Of a stretch of DNA of 55,029 nucleotides, positions 1-8,011 are shown piece by piece; positions within the stretch are counted from its first letter, which is position 1; the number at the start of each line of letters is the position of its first letter. The stretch covers positions 1 through 55,029 of the forward strand of contig JAAAPD010000040.1 of the NCBI GenBank assembly GCA_009908505.1, written 5' to 3'. Source of the stretch: Alphaproteobacteria bacterium (GTDB lineage Bacteria; Pseudomonadota; Alphaproteobacteria; Rhodobacterales; Rhodobacteraceae). The position numbers and the translations under genes are program-made. A model generated the notes under the pieces. It did not search any database. It was not told the DNA's origin and worked only from the letters and a program-made list of their open reading frames with translations.

Positions 1-30
1 GCCCAACTAGGCGCTACGCTTGTATAGCAA

Positions 31-62
31 GCACCTCGCGGCGCGGGGTGCCTTTTCTCTTT
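31..62 (+). terminator. Rho-independent terminator of a gene left of the window
   Basis: A 9-bp stem, GCACCTCGC pairing with GCGGGGTGC (one G-T pair) around a GGC loop, is followed by the T-rich run CTTTTCTCTTT. The T-run side shows it acts on the plus strand. Frame 1 at the window edge ends in a TAG at 25-27, so a plus-strand gene may finish just before the hairpin, but only eight codons are visible and I do not call it. Confidence 0.6.
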
Positions 63-186
63 AAGGCGGGAAGCGGACCTTCGCTGCATCTGCAGCAGTG
101 ACGATGCGGTTATTGTAAAGCTGCCGTTCGCTCTGAGACAGCCATTTTCCTGCAATCTCCCGAGATCGGATTTCGAAGATGCCTGC

Positions 187-1257
187 TTAGAGCGCGACGA
201 TGTGGTTGTCCCAGGCCACGTCCTGTAGTGCCAGTGCGACTGAGCCGCCCTGTCCGATGGAGATCAGTCCTCCCAGGCCGTCGCTTGCAAGATATCCTGC
301 GCCGCGCGGCGCGAGACCGCAGACATCGGCACGGCTCACGACCCCGAGGAACCCGCCATCAGGGTCGAAGCGGTGCATACGCCCGCCGCGCGGCGAGGTT
401 ATGGCCAGCTCGGAGCCGTCACCGTTGAAGGCGATGCTTCCGGCATAGCCCTGCATGGCCAGCTCGTCGGCCAGTGGCGCTGCGCCAAGGATCGGCGTCT
501 CTCCCATCCGGTGCAGGCCGATGAGGGGCGTGGCGGCTCCGGGCGTGCCCTGCCATTGCATCGCGAAACCGACAAGCCCATCCGAACGAGCCGCGAGGTG
601 TCGGATCGAGTTCTGATGCAATTCCGGAGCAAGCTCGACCAGATCTTTCCGCACGCCATTCAAAGAAAGGTAGGCAAGGTTCGGGCGCATGCTGCCGAGG
701 TTGAGCTTGCTGCGGTCGGAAGGGTCGGTTCGGATCCCGCCATTCGCCACGGCCAGCGTCTCCCCGCCCGGCATGAGCAGTATCTCGTGCGGACCGAGCC
801 CGCCGGTCGGAAATTCCGCAATGCGCGCATAGCCCGCGGTCGCATCCCAGACGCCGATACGCCCTTCGCTCGTCTCGGCCACCTGCTCGCTGGTGAACAG
901 AAGCCTGCCACCCTCCGAAAACGTGCCATGTCCATTCAGGTGATGACCCTCTGGCGGCGCAAGCCGGTGCAGCACCGCGCCGCTCGTGCAATCGATCACC
1001 AGCGCAAAGTCGCCGGGACGCCGGGCGAAGGCCACGGCCTCGGCGCGCGTCGGGTGCGCCGCACCGGCATGGCCGCGCGCGGGCAGCGGCACGCGGAACG
1101 TCGCGGCCCCGGCCTCTGACAGCCCGTAGAGCGCAAAGCGCCCGTCCGCGTCCCGCGCTGCGGCGAGATAGGCGGGGCTGCCCACCGCCGCCCAGCCGAG
1201 GCGCGGGGAGGTGCTGGCCGCCAGAAGCGAGGCGAGAACGTCGCGGCGCGTGGTCAT
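187..1257 (-). CDS. DUF1513 family periplasmic protein (imelysin operon)
   Basis: A 356-residue protein with a twin-arginine-like N terminus (TTRRDVLASLLAAS), so probably exported. The body has repeated short beta-strand segments (for example GHGTFSEGGRLLFTSE and GPHEILLMPGGETLAVANGG), which fits the beta-propeller-like DUF1513 family. It is the last gene of a four-gene operon, 3 bp after the stop of the imelysin gene. DUF1513 genes are commonly found beside imelysin and di-heme oxidoreductase genes in alphaproteobacteria; the biochemical role is unknown. I infer a part in periplasmic iron handling from its neighbours only. Confidence 0.85.
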   Translation of the reverse strand: MTTRRDVLASLLAASTSPRLGWAAVGSPAYLAAARDADGRFALYGLSEAGAATFRVPLPARGHAGAAHPTRAEAVAFARRPGDFALVIDCTSGAVLHRLAPPEGHHLNGHGTFSEGGRLLFTSEQVAETSEGRIGVWDATAGYARIAEFPTGGLGPHEILLMPGGETLAVANGGIRTDPSDRSKLNLGSMRPNLAYLSLNGVRKDLVELAPELHQNSIRHLAARSDGLVGFAMQWQGTPGAATPLIGLHRMGETPILGAAPLADELAMQGYAGSIAFNGDGSELAITSPRGGRMHRFDPDGGFLGVVSRADVCGLAPRGAGYLASDGLGGLISIGQGGSVALALQDVAWDNHIVAL

Positions 1258-1260
1258 GGA

Positions 1261-2244
1261 TCAGTCTCCGTCCTGTGAATTGAACCCCGGCGCGATCCCG
1301 TAGCGGGCACCGATTTCCACTGCGATCGCCTCACGCAGCCCGGTGATGGCCTGTTGCAATATCTCGGCACGCAGGCGGCCCTGGGGGTCATCCACGTCCT
1401 GAAAGGCCGGTTCTTCGATCCGCGAAGCCGCCTCGCGCACCGTCGCCAAGGCGGAATCGCTCTCCGGCGTCGGCCAATCGGCCAGCGCGGCGGCAAGCCC
1501 GTGCGCGGCCTCGGCCGCCATCACCACGTTACGCAGGGAGCGCCCCGAGCGCCGCGCCTCTGCCCGCGCCGGGCGGGGGCGCTCGAACGTGCCCATGGGC
1601 GCACCAAGCCGCTTTTGCGCCGTGAATTCGAGCGCGGAGACCACCTGCGTGTAGAGCGCGCGGCGGGCCTCGCCTCCCGACAGGAAGGTTGCGTTGCCGT
1701 CCTCTCCCGCACTGCGCAGCGTCTTTGTGAACTCCCCGCGCCAGCCGGCGTCCAGCGCGGCGGCCTGGTTGGCCAGGTCCGCGGCGATGGTGGTCACCAA
1801 CTCGCATGTATAGCTGCCTGTCTCGTAATCGGCGAACGAAGGATCGTAAATGAGCCTCTCCAGCGCAAAGAACCCGCGCGCGGCAATGGAAACATCGGCA
1901 TATCCCGCAGGGTCTCGCGCGATCGGGTCCTGGCCCGCGATGAACTGGCTCAGCTTGCGCTGCGTGAAGCCGCGCGGGTCTGGCCAGAAGGCGACAGGCA
2001 GGGCCCCGGTTTCCGACGGGCCGAGGCGCAGGTCGGCCACGGGCATCCAGGCGTCGAAAGCATCGTGATAGGCTGGGCGAACGGCCTCGGGCAGGCAATT
2101 CGTGGCGGCCTTGTCCGACAGCGCCGCAGCACTTGTGGCAAAATTATCGAAGCCCGGCAGGATGTGGTCGTTCAGCGCCTCGTCAACGCCCGCCAGCGCG
2201 GGGGCTGCAAGACCGACACTCACAATGGTGGCAAACAGTCTCAT
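1261..2244 (-). CDS. Imelysin family protein with altered GxHxxE motif
   Basis: A 327-residue protein with a Sec signal peptide (MRLFATIVSVGLAAPALA). Imelysin (M75/IrpA-type) proteins are periplasmic or surface helical-bundle proteins linked to iron uptake and carry a GxHxxE signature. Here the matching stretch is GFFALE at residues 124-129: Gly and Glu remain but Phe126 replaces the His. The start ATG overlaps the stop of the upstream di-heme gene by 4 bp (ATGA), so translation is probably coupled. The first gene of the operon encodes an imelysin with the full motif, so this copy may be a diverged partner rather than a metal binder. Confidence 0.88.
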   Translation of the reverse strand: MRLFATIVSVGLAAPALAGVDEALNDHILPGFDNFATSAAALSDKAATNCLPEAVRPAYHDAFDAWMPVADLRLGPSETGALPVAFWPDPRGFTQRKLSQFIAGQDPIARDPAGYADVSIAARGFFALERLIYDPSFADYETGSYTCELVTTIAADLANQAAALDAGWRGEFTKTLRSAGEDGNATFLSGGEARRALYTQVVSALEFTAQKRLGAPMGTFERPRPARAEARRSGRSLRNVVMAAEAAHGLAAALADWPTPESDSALATVREAASRIEEPAFQDVDDPQGRLRAEILQQAITGLREAIAVEIGARYGIAPGFNSQDGD

Positions 2245-3797
2245 AGGCTCTCCAGGTAGCGGATGAGGGCGTCGCGGTCTTCGGGCGGCATCTCGATCAC
2301 ACGGTTGCGGGCCTCTTCGGCTTCGCCGCCGTGCCAGAGCACCGCCTCCAGCAGCGACCGGGCGCGACCGTCATGCAAAAAGTAACTGTGGCCCGAAACA
2401 GTCTCCGTCATGCCGATCCCCCAGAGCGGCGCGGTGCGCCATTCCTGCCCAGAGGCGCGGCCCTCCGGACGGTTGTCTGCCAGCCCCGGCCCCATGTCGT
2501 GCAGAAGCATGTCCGTGAAGGGCCAGATGAGCTGGAAACTGGCCGGATCGTCGCCCTCCAGCCTGTGGGTGACATAGTTGGGCCGATGGCATTTGGCGCA
2601 GCCGGTTTCGAAAAAGACCTCGCGCCCGCGCAGGACCTCGGGCGCGTCCACGTCCCGCCGGGCCGGAACGGCGAGCGTCTGGCTGTAGAAGGTCACGAGG
2701 TCGAGGCCAACCCGGTCGATCTCGAACCCGCCCTGCTCCGCGTCACCGCCATGCAGCGCGGCGGTGCAGTCGGTTTGCGCATCGGTGCATTCGCCCGAGC
2801 CAGCCGGATGGATAGGATTGGAAATGCCGATATCGCCCGCAAAGGCGCTGGCCGTCTGCTCCAGCACCGTCGGGTTGCCCGCCTTCAGGCCGAAGCGGCC
2901 TAGCATGGGTGCATCATGCACATCGGACCAGACGACCTGCGGCCTGCCCGAGATACCGTCGCCATCGGCATCCTCCGGGTCCGCCCAGGCAAGGATGTCC
3001 TCGGCGGGAATTGCCTCCAACAGGCCCATCCCGATCATCTGCGGCGCCACCCGCGGGCTGAGCATCGCATCCGGGTGCAGCGGACCGTAGCCGAGGTCAG
3101 CGGCGGTATAGCTCGGCTTTCGCAATGTCACGGTCTCGCCGCCCGACAGCGCCACCTCGATCTGCTCATAGTCGATCTGCAGCCGGTATTCGGGCGCATG
3201 TCCTGGCAGGCTGAAATCCTGCATCTGCGTGCCATAGGTCGGGTCGGGCGCCGTCGGGTGCGTGCCCGCGATATAAGTTTCGATCGCTTCGACATCGGCC
3301 TGCGGCGCCGGGACCGAGACGCGCAGGAACATCGACACGGCGCTGTCCTCTGGTCCTTCGGGCGGGTGGCCGCGCCCGTCCTTGAGATGGCACCGCTGGC
3401 AGGAGCGCGCATTGTAGAGCGGCCCCAGCCCGTCGGAGGCCAGCGTCGAGGCCGGGGCCGAAACCCAGACCCGCTCGAACATGCCGTTGCCAAGCCGGAA
3501 ATCCATCTCCTGCTCGAAGGTCAGGTTCCTGGCGGGCTGCGAGAAGGCGTCGGCAGTATCGCGCGCGCGCACGGTCTGGCCGCCGGCCGGGTTCGTCTCG
3601 AAGGCCCAGGCCGAGGAGAAATCCGTCGGCGGTGTGGTCACCTCGGCGATGCGCGCGCGCTCTGCCTCGGTGCGCGGAACGATGTCGAGATGGTGGTCTT
3701 CGAGCCCAGCCCATGGCGGCCCCGCGGCGTCTTGCGCCATGGCAGTCACGGCGAATGCCGCGACAAGCGGCAACTGGGCAGGCAGGATCTTGTGCAT
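2241..3797 (-). CDS. Di-heme oxidoreductase (DUF1111 family)
   Basis: About 518 residues with a signal peptide (MHKILPAQLPLVAAFAV...AMA). Two c-type haem sites are visible: CQRCH near residue 133 and CAKCH near residue 400, the arrangement of the MauG-related di-heme oxidoreductase (DHOR/DUF1111) family. It should be a periplasmic redox enzyme. It sits between two imelysin genes; in such operons it is thought to work with imelysin in iron acquisition, perhaps by changing iron redox state (inference). The start is uncertain: ATG at 3797 leads straight into the signal peptide, but an in-frame GTG at 3806 is also possible. Its end overlaps the next gene by 4 bp. Confidence 0.9.
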   Translation of the reverse strand: MHKILPAQLPLVAAFAVTAMAQDAAGPPWAGLEDHHLDIVPRTEAERARIAEVTTPPTDFSSAWAFETNPAGGQTVRARDTADAFSQPARNLTFEQEMDFRLGNGMFERVWVSAPASTLASDGLGPLYNARSCQRCHLKDGRGHPPEGPEDSAVSMFLRVSVPAPQADVEAIETYIAGTHPTAPDPTYGTQMQDFSLPGHAPEYRLQIDYEQIEVALSGGETVTLRKPSYTAADLGYGPLHPDAMLSPRVAPQMIGMGLLEAIPAEDILAWADPEDADGDGISGRPQVVWSDVHDAPMLGRFGLKAGNPTVLEQTASAFAGDIGISNPIHPAGSGECTDAQTDCTAALHGGDAEQGGFEIDRVGLDLVTFYSQTLAVPARRDVDAPEVLRGREVFFETGCAKCHRPNYVTHRLEGDDPASFQLIWPFTDMLLHDMGPGLADNRPEGRASGQEWRTAPLWGIGMTETVSGHSYFLHDGRARSLLEAVLWHGGEAEEARNRVIEMPPEDRDALIRYLESL

Positions 3798-3850
3798 GGG
3801 GCTCACGCTCGGTGGTGGGGGCGCGACCGGGCCGCGACCCCCTTTCTTGG

Positions 3851-5113
3851 TTACTGGAACACGGCGTCGGGATTGTCGAGACTGTCCGAGCCCATGACCT
3901 CGATCCCGCCGAGGTCGAGCGCGGCGACGACACGCTCGATGGAGCGGGTCTGGTCGATCAGCCCGTTCACGCCGCCCATGATCAGCGCCTCGCCGCCGTC
4001 ATTGCCGCGCGCCAGCATCTCGTCATAGGCGAAACCTGCTTCGGCGGCGGTCTTGATCTCACCCAGCTTCATGACGGCGTTGGAAAGGCGCGTGCGCATC
4101 TCCGCGTCCAGCTCGGGGTTCTCGGCTGCCACCATGTCGGAGAGCGACGGGCCACTCACCGTGGTGCCATCGGTGCGCACGTAGCGGCCGAGGTAGATAT
4201 TCTGGATGCCGACGCCGTTGTAGTAGTGGTCGTTATGGGTGTTGTCGGCAAAGCAGGAATGTTCCTCCTCGGGGTCGTTCAGCATCAGGCCGAGGCGCAT
4301 CCGCTCTCCGGCCGTCTCGCCGTAGGACAGGCTGCCCATGCCGGTCAGGATCGCCGTCAGCCCGGCCTCTTCGTCGGCCATGAGGTTCTCGCGGGCGTCG
4401 CCGCCCTCGGCCCATTGCGCGGTGATCCACTCAAGGTCCGAGATCAACAGATCCGTCGCAGCGGAAAGATACTCGGCCCGGCGGTCACAATTGCCGTTCG
4501 TGCAGTCCTCGCCCTGCGCATAGTCTGTCCACGGCCGATTGCCCGCGCCGTCGCCATGGCCGTTCAGGTCCTGCCCCCAAAGGAGGAACTCGATGGCGTG
4601 ATATCCGGTGGCTACGTTCGCCTCGATGCCGTCGGCCTCGTGCAGTTTGTCTTCCAGCAGGGCCGGCGTGATCTCGCTGGCGTCAATTTCCTCGCCCGAC
4701 AGGGTGAAAGTCGGGTTGGCGATGACGTTCAGCGCGGCCAGCTGGTTGGCGTCGGTCGGGCCGGCATAGGCGCCGTCGACATAGTCGATCAGGCCTTCGT
4801 CCAGCGGCCAGGCGTTCACCTTGCCTTCCCAGTCGTCGACGATCGGATTGCCGAAGCGGTAGACCTCGGTCTGCTGGTAGGGCACGCGCGCCTCCAGCCA
4901 GGCTGCACGGGCGGCGGCCATGGCATCGGCCGAGGGGCTCTCTATGAGGGCGCCCACCGCCTCTTGCAGCGCGCGGGCCGTCGCGAGGCTGTCGCCGTAG
5001 TTGGCCTCGGCGATATCGGCATAGGTGTCGAGCACCTCCGAGGCGGTTTCCGCATTGGCGGTGCCTGCAAAGGCGGTCGCAAGGGCGGTCGTCGTCAATA
5101 TTGTGCGAAGCAT
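3851..5113 (-). CDS. Imelysin family protein, intact GxHxxE (IrpA-like)
   Basis: A 420-residue protein with a Sec signal peptide (MLRTILTTTALATAFAGTANA). The family signature GYHAIE is at residues 170-175, followed by FLLWGQD as in IrpA/ICMP-type imelysins. It is the first clear gene of the operon, so its promoter region drives two imelysins, the di-heme protein and DUF1513. The start is supported by AGGA in ACAGGACAGTGAG just upstream. Family members are periplasmic and iron-regulated in several bacteria; direct iron binding is not proven for all. Two TGA-N9-TCA palindromes about 220-265 bp upstream suggest regulation by iron or Fe-S status. Confidence 0.92.
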   Translation of the reverse strand: MLRTILTTTALATAFAGTANAETASEVLDTYADIAEANYGDSLATARALQEAVGALIESPSADAMAAARAAWLEARVPYQQTEVYRFGNPIVDDWEGKVNAWPLDEGLIDYVDGAYAGPTDANQLAALNVIANPTFTLSGEEIDASEITPALLEDKLHEADGIEANVATGYHAIEFLLWGQDLNGHGDGAGNRPWTDYAQGEDCTNGNCDRRAEYLSAATDLLISDLEWITAQWAEGGDARENLMADEEAGLTAILTGMGSLSYGETAGERMRLGLMLNDPEEEHSCFADNTHNDHYYNGVGIQNIYLGRYVRTDGTTVSGPSLSDMVAAENPELDAEMRTRLSNAVMKLGEIKTAAEAGFAYDEMLARGNDGGEALIMGGVNGLIDQTRSIERVVAALDLGGIEVMGSDSLDNPDAVFQ

Positions 5114-5292
5114 CTCACTGTCCTGTTTTTTGGTCCAAAGTCGCGCTGATGTAAGGGGGCCAGTTCATCCGGCTCCGCCACCCGATCCAGCAGCCGTTCG
5201 ACGGACAGGTCCGGCCAGACCACACCATCGAAGGCCAGCTGCAGCAGCTCGCATCGACAAATGCTTCTGGTTTCCGAAAGCCTGTCAGTCAT
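5095..5292 (-). CDS. Possible small ORF ahead of the imelysin operon
   Basis: A 65-codon frame whose end overlaps the imelysin start by 19 bp. The middle third uses codons typical of this genome (many CTG, GAC, GTC, CGG) and reads as an ordinary helical stretch (LLQLAFDGVVWPDLSVERLL), while both ends look non-coding. There is a weak AGGA ahead of the ATG. It could be a short leader protein translated with the imelysin gene, or a relic of an older gene. I recognise no family. Confidence 0.28.
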   Translation of the reverse strand: MTDRLSETRSICRCELLQLAFDGVVWPDLSVERLLDRVAEPDELAPLHQRDFGPKNRTVRCFAQY

Positions 5293-5331
5293 CCAGCATC
5301 CTGTTTGAGTCGGTCACGCTCAGTTAATTCA

Positions 5332-5376
5332 TGACAAAATAAGTCAGAATCTGCAATGCCTGAGTTTTGTAGTCAG
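5332..5376. promoter_or_regulatory. Two TGA-N9-TCA palindromes, candidate iron-responsive operators
   Basis: TGACAAAATAAGTCA at 5332-5346 and CTGAGTTTTGTAGTCAG at 5360-5376 both have TGA-N9-TCA geometry, 29 bp apart centre to centre, in the AT-rich stretch upstream of the imelysin operon. TGA-N9-TCA is the core known for RirA/IRO iron boxes in rhizobia; Rhodobacterales also use an IscR-bound iron-Rhodo-box. Which regulator would bind here is not decided by the sequence. Confidence 0.5.
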
Positions 5377-5686
5377 ATATTACTCTAAAGCCGATATCCG
5401 CTGAACGTGGAACCAAATGTCCGCGAAAGCGTTACTCAGAACAGTCGTCGCGCCCGCGGCCAATACGTAGCCCGTCGTTGTAGCAACTTGTCACACTTGG
5501 TTGAGCGCCCGCTTCGTCCCGCGAAATGTGAGTTCGCCCATCATCCGTTTTCGGCGGCGCAGCGAACAGCTGTTTCGACGGGCCGCACCGCGGCATCACT
5601 GACGGCGGCTGGACGTCGGCTTTGGGCCGAAAGCCCCGAATCATTGCTAAGCCAGGTACGTTAGAACAGGCTAGCCTCAGATAGTT
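5377..5686. other. Gene-poor spacer between imelysin promoter and HEPN-like gene
   Basis: No convincing gene. Short frames on both strands (such as one on plus at 5407-5664) have no ribosome binding site and an arginine/serine/alanine-rich composition typical of chance frames. The part around 5540-5645 is GC-rich filler full of small palindromic bits; the flanks are AT-richer. Confidence 0.5.
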
Positions 5687-6235
5687 ATGGACCTTGTAAT
5701 GAGCGCTAGACTGACGATTGGTGTCAACCTTGGCGAATACGCAAGTTCGATTCTTTCGCAGGTTAAGTGGTTTGGCGAGTTCGACCGCGCTGAGGGTAGC
5801 GACAGACATGAGAAGGTACACATAGGCGTTGAACCGTTCCTTTTGGCCTTCGCTATGGAACTGGCTCTGAAAGCCTGGTTCGTCTTCGATCATGACAACC
5901 CTAAGCCGCCGCGAACGCATAACCTCGTCAAACTGTTCAAACGGCTTGAGCTAGATAGTCAACTCCGCTTGGAACGCGCTTTCGAGGGGTCGGTGGCGTC
6001 TCTCCACCCTGTCAACTTCTTGGGGTCTGTTGGAATGAAAGGGTTTCTTGAGCAGCACGCGAATGCGTTTGTCGAATGGCGCTACCCGCACGAACGGAAG
6101 CATCCAATGCAGTTTCAGATAAGTGCCTTCGTCGCTACCTTGGAGATGGTCCTGTCTGAGTTCCGGACGCGATATCACATTCAGGAAGCATGGCCGCCAT
6201 TGAGCGCTGTACCCTTGCCCCCGGAGACTAGGTAG
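5687..6235 (+). CDS. HEPN-like protein of unknown function
   Basis: A 182-residue, mostly helical protein. A helix reading AMELALKAWFVFDHD followed by THNLVKLFKRL matches the usual pattern of HEPN-type domains (hydrophobic ELALKA helix, then H-N/D-L-x-x-L). An R-x4-H pattern (RHEKVH, residues 40-45) is present but not in the usual C-terminal position, so RNase activity should not be assumed. GC is lower than in the neighbours and codon use is less biased, suggesting acquisition. It stands alone: no nucleotidyltransferase (MNT) partner is next to it. ATG at 5699 is an alternative start. Confidence 0.6.
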   Translation: MDLVMSARLTIGVNLGEYASSILSQVKWFGEFDRAEGSDRHEKVHIGVEPFLLAFAMELALKAWFVFDHDNPKPPRTHNLVKLFKRLELDSQLRLERAFEGSVASLHPVNFLGSVGMKGFLEQHANAFVEWRYPHERKHPMQFQISAFVATLEMVLSEFRTRYHIQEAWPPLSAVPLPPETR

Positions 6236-6501
6236 AGCGTTTGGCCTTACGCCCTACCCGAGTGCCCCACCGTAGTTCATTGCAGGGGTACGTTTGCCTC
6301 TGTTCGCACCAGGTTCGCCGCAACAAATTCTGAATTTGACTTCACCTGCCCGTCAGCGGCCTGTGTGCCCCCTAGCTGCATGTGCATTTGCGCAACACCA
6401 GGATTCCCCGTCACCTTGCTTCCGTATTGCTTCCGGCAGAGAACGGCTCAGAAATCAAGGTTTTTGAATTCTTTTCAATGTATTGTTTTTATTATATAAA
6501 A

Positions 6502-6578
6502 TGGCGATCCCGGGAGGACTCGAACCCCCAACCTGCTGATTAGAAGTCAGCTGCTCTATCCAGTTGAGCTACGGGACC
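6502..6578 (-). tRNA. tRNA-Arg (anticodon TCT)
   Basis: A full cloverleaf reads on the minus strand. Acceptor GGTCCCG pairs with CGGGATC, the discriminator is G, and CCA is encoded. The anticodon stem GCTGA/TCAGC encloses the loop CTTCTAA with anticodon TCT, and the T arm contains GGTTCGAGTCC. The 3' end faces the low-GC HEPN-like patch, a common position for island insertion, but I saw no second copy of the tRNA end and no integrase. It follows the NDUFS4-like gene by 93 bp on the same strand. Confidence 0.97.
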
Positions 6579-6671
6579 GCTGACGGCCTTTTAGCGGGCG
6601 TTCGAAAGCCGGCGCAAGCGTCCAAATGCGCGGGACTGTTCGCTGCACCCGAGCCTGCGGTTTCGAGCTGG

Positions 6672-6983
6672 CTAATGCGTCCAGGCGCCGCGGCGATTGG
6701 TGGCGAAGTTTTCGCCGTAGCCCATCGGCCGGATATTGGCCGATCGCTTCTTGGGTTCGCGCACGATGGCGTCGATCCCGTGGGCCTCGGCATAGGCGAT
6801 GGCCTCGTCCTTGGTGTCGAAGCGCAGGCGCACCTGGCTTTGGGTATCGCTGCTACTGGTCCAACCCATGAGCGGATCGACCTCGCGGCGCGACGCCGGG
6901 GCGTATTCCAGAACCCAGTGCCTGGTCCTGGCCGTGCCGGACTGCATCGTGCTGCGGGCGGGCTGGTAGATTCGTGCGCGCAT
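6672..6983 (-). CDS. Complex I accessory subunit, NDUFS4-like (ETC complex I subunit)
   Basis: 103 residues from an ATG preceded by AAGGAGG, which decides the start; a longer upstream frame has no such site. Features of the alphaproteobacterial NDUFS4/18-kDa family are visible: [15 protein letters not shown] at the N terminus, [16 protein letters not shown], and the C-terminal [11 protein letters not shown]. The family is a peripheral subunit of NADH:ubiquinone oxidoreductase shared by mitochondria and alphaproteobacteria, here encoded away from the main nuo operon. Confidence 0.92.
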   Translation of the reverse strand: MRARIYQPARSTMQSGTARTRHWVLEYAPASRREVDPLMGWTSSSDTQSQVRLRFDTKDEAIAYAEAHGIDAIVREPKKRSANIRPMGYGENFATNRRGAWTH

Positions 6984-7054
6984 CTGGGCCTCCTTCGCGA
7001 TAGCGCATATATCGGATATCGAGGGACCGGAGGCAAGCCCCGACGCGGGCCCGA

Positions 7055-8011
7055 TCAGGTGTCCAGCGGGTGGAAGCAGGCCACGTACGAGCCTTCGGGC
7101 GTGCGTTCCAGGGGCGGCACGGCCGCGCATTGCGCCGTGGCACGCGGGCACCGGGCACGAAAGGCGCATCCCTTTGGCGGGTTCATCGGGTCGGGCAGCT
7201 CGGTCTCGCGGCCCTCGGGCGCCGACAGTTTGCGCCCGACCACCGGCGCGCTGTCGGCCAGAAGCTTGGTGTAGGGATGGCGCGGACGGGCGAACACCTC
7301 TTCGGCGCGGCCCACCTCGACCACCGATCCGAAATAGAGCACGGCGACACGGTCGCTCACCGCCTCGACCACGGCCAGGTCATGGCTGATGAACAGATAG
7401 GTCAGGTCGAACTCGGCCTTCAGGTCGCGCAACAGGTTGAGCACCTGGGCCTGAACCGAGACATCCAGCGCCGAAACGGGTTCATCGAGGATCAGGATGC
7501 GCGCATCGGCGGCCAAAGCCCGGGCTATCCCGATCCGCTGGGCCTGCCCGCCGGAAAACTCGTGCGGGTAGCGGTCCAGGAATTCCTCGCGCAGGTTCAC
7601 GGCGGCGAAGATCTCGGAGATACGTTTCGCCCGCGCCGCGCGGTCCATCCCGTGCAGGTGCCGCAGGGGCGCCTCCATGATCTGGCGAATGGTCTTTCGG
7701 GGGTTAAGGCTGCTGATCGGGTCCTGGAAGACATATTGGATGCGCTTGCCGAACTCGGCCGGATCGGCGGTGTTCAGCGGTTCGCCCTCGATCTCGATCG
7801 TGCCGTCCGTGGGCTCGAGAAGCCCGACCAGCATCCGGGCCAGCGTGGACTTGCCGCAGCCGGACTCGCCGACGATGCCAAGGGTTTCCCCCTTGTCGAC
7901 ATCTAGCGAGACAGGCTGCACCGCGCGCACCAGCGCCTTGGGCGGACGGAACAGGCGCAGGCCAACGGCAAAGGTCTTGGACAGGTCGGTCAGTTTCAGG
8001 GCGCGGGTCAT
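7055..8011 (-). CDS. Peptide-type ABC importer ATPase (OppF/DppF-like)
   Basis: 318 residues. Walker [10 protein letters not shown], signature SGGQAQR, and Walker [13 protein letters not shown] are present, plus the C-terminal oligopeptide/dipeptide ABC domain with the cysteine-containing CAFRARCP motif typical of OppD/F-type proteins. The start at 8011 overlaps the stop of the upstream fusion gene as ATGA and follows GGGAGG; a longer upstream start is unlikely. It is the last gene of the importer operon that begins at 12475. It hydrolyses ATP at the inner membrane to power uptake of a peptide or similar small amide. Confidence 0.93.
   Translation of the reverse strand: MTRALKLTDLSKTFAVGLRLFRPPKALVRAVQPVSLDVDKGETLGIVGESGCGKSTLARMLVGLLEPTDGTIEIEGEPLNTADPAEFGKRIQYVFQDPISSLNPRKTIRQIMEAPLRHLHGMDRAARAKRISEIFAAVNLREEFLDRYPHEFSGGQAQRIGIARALAADARILILDEPVSALDVSVQAQVLNLLRDLKAEFDLTYLFISHDLAVVEAVSDRVAVLYFGSVVEVGRAEEVFARPRHPYTKLLADSAPVVGRKLSAPEGRETELPDPMNPPKGCAFRARCPRATAQCAAVPPLERTPEGSYVACFHPLDT

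Noticed and set aside
1..30. Partial plus-strand gene ending at the TAG at 25-27
   Set aside because: Only eight codons are in the window, so coding cannot be judged; mentioned only with the terminator.
3632..5149. 505-codon open frame on the plus strand opposite the imelysin gene
   Set aside because: Chance frame in high-GC DNA: it covers a gene with a signal peptide and family motif on the other strand and has no ribosome binding site of its own.
5407..5664. 85-codon plus frame between the imelysin promoter and the HEPN-like gene
   Set aside because: No Shine-Dalgarno site, no motif, and composition unlike real genes of either the high-GC or low-GC type here.
5700..6600. Genomic island attachment repeat matching the tRNA-Arg 3' end
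   Set aside because: No second copy of the tRNA end and no integrase gene could be seen on reading the patch.
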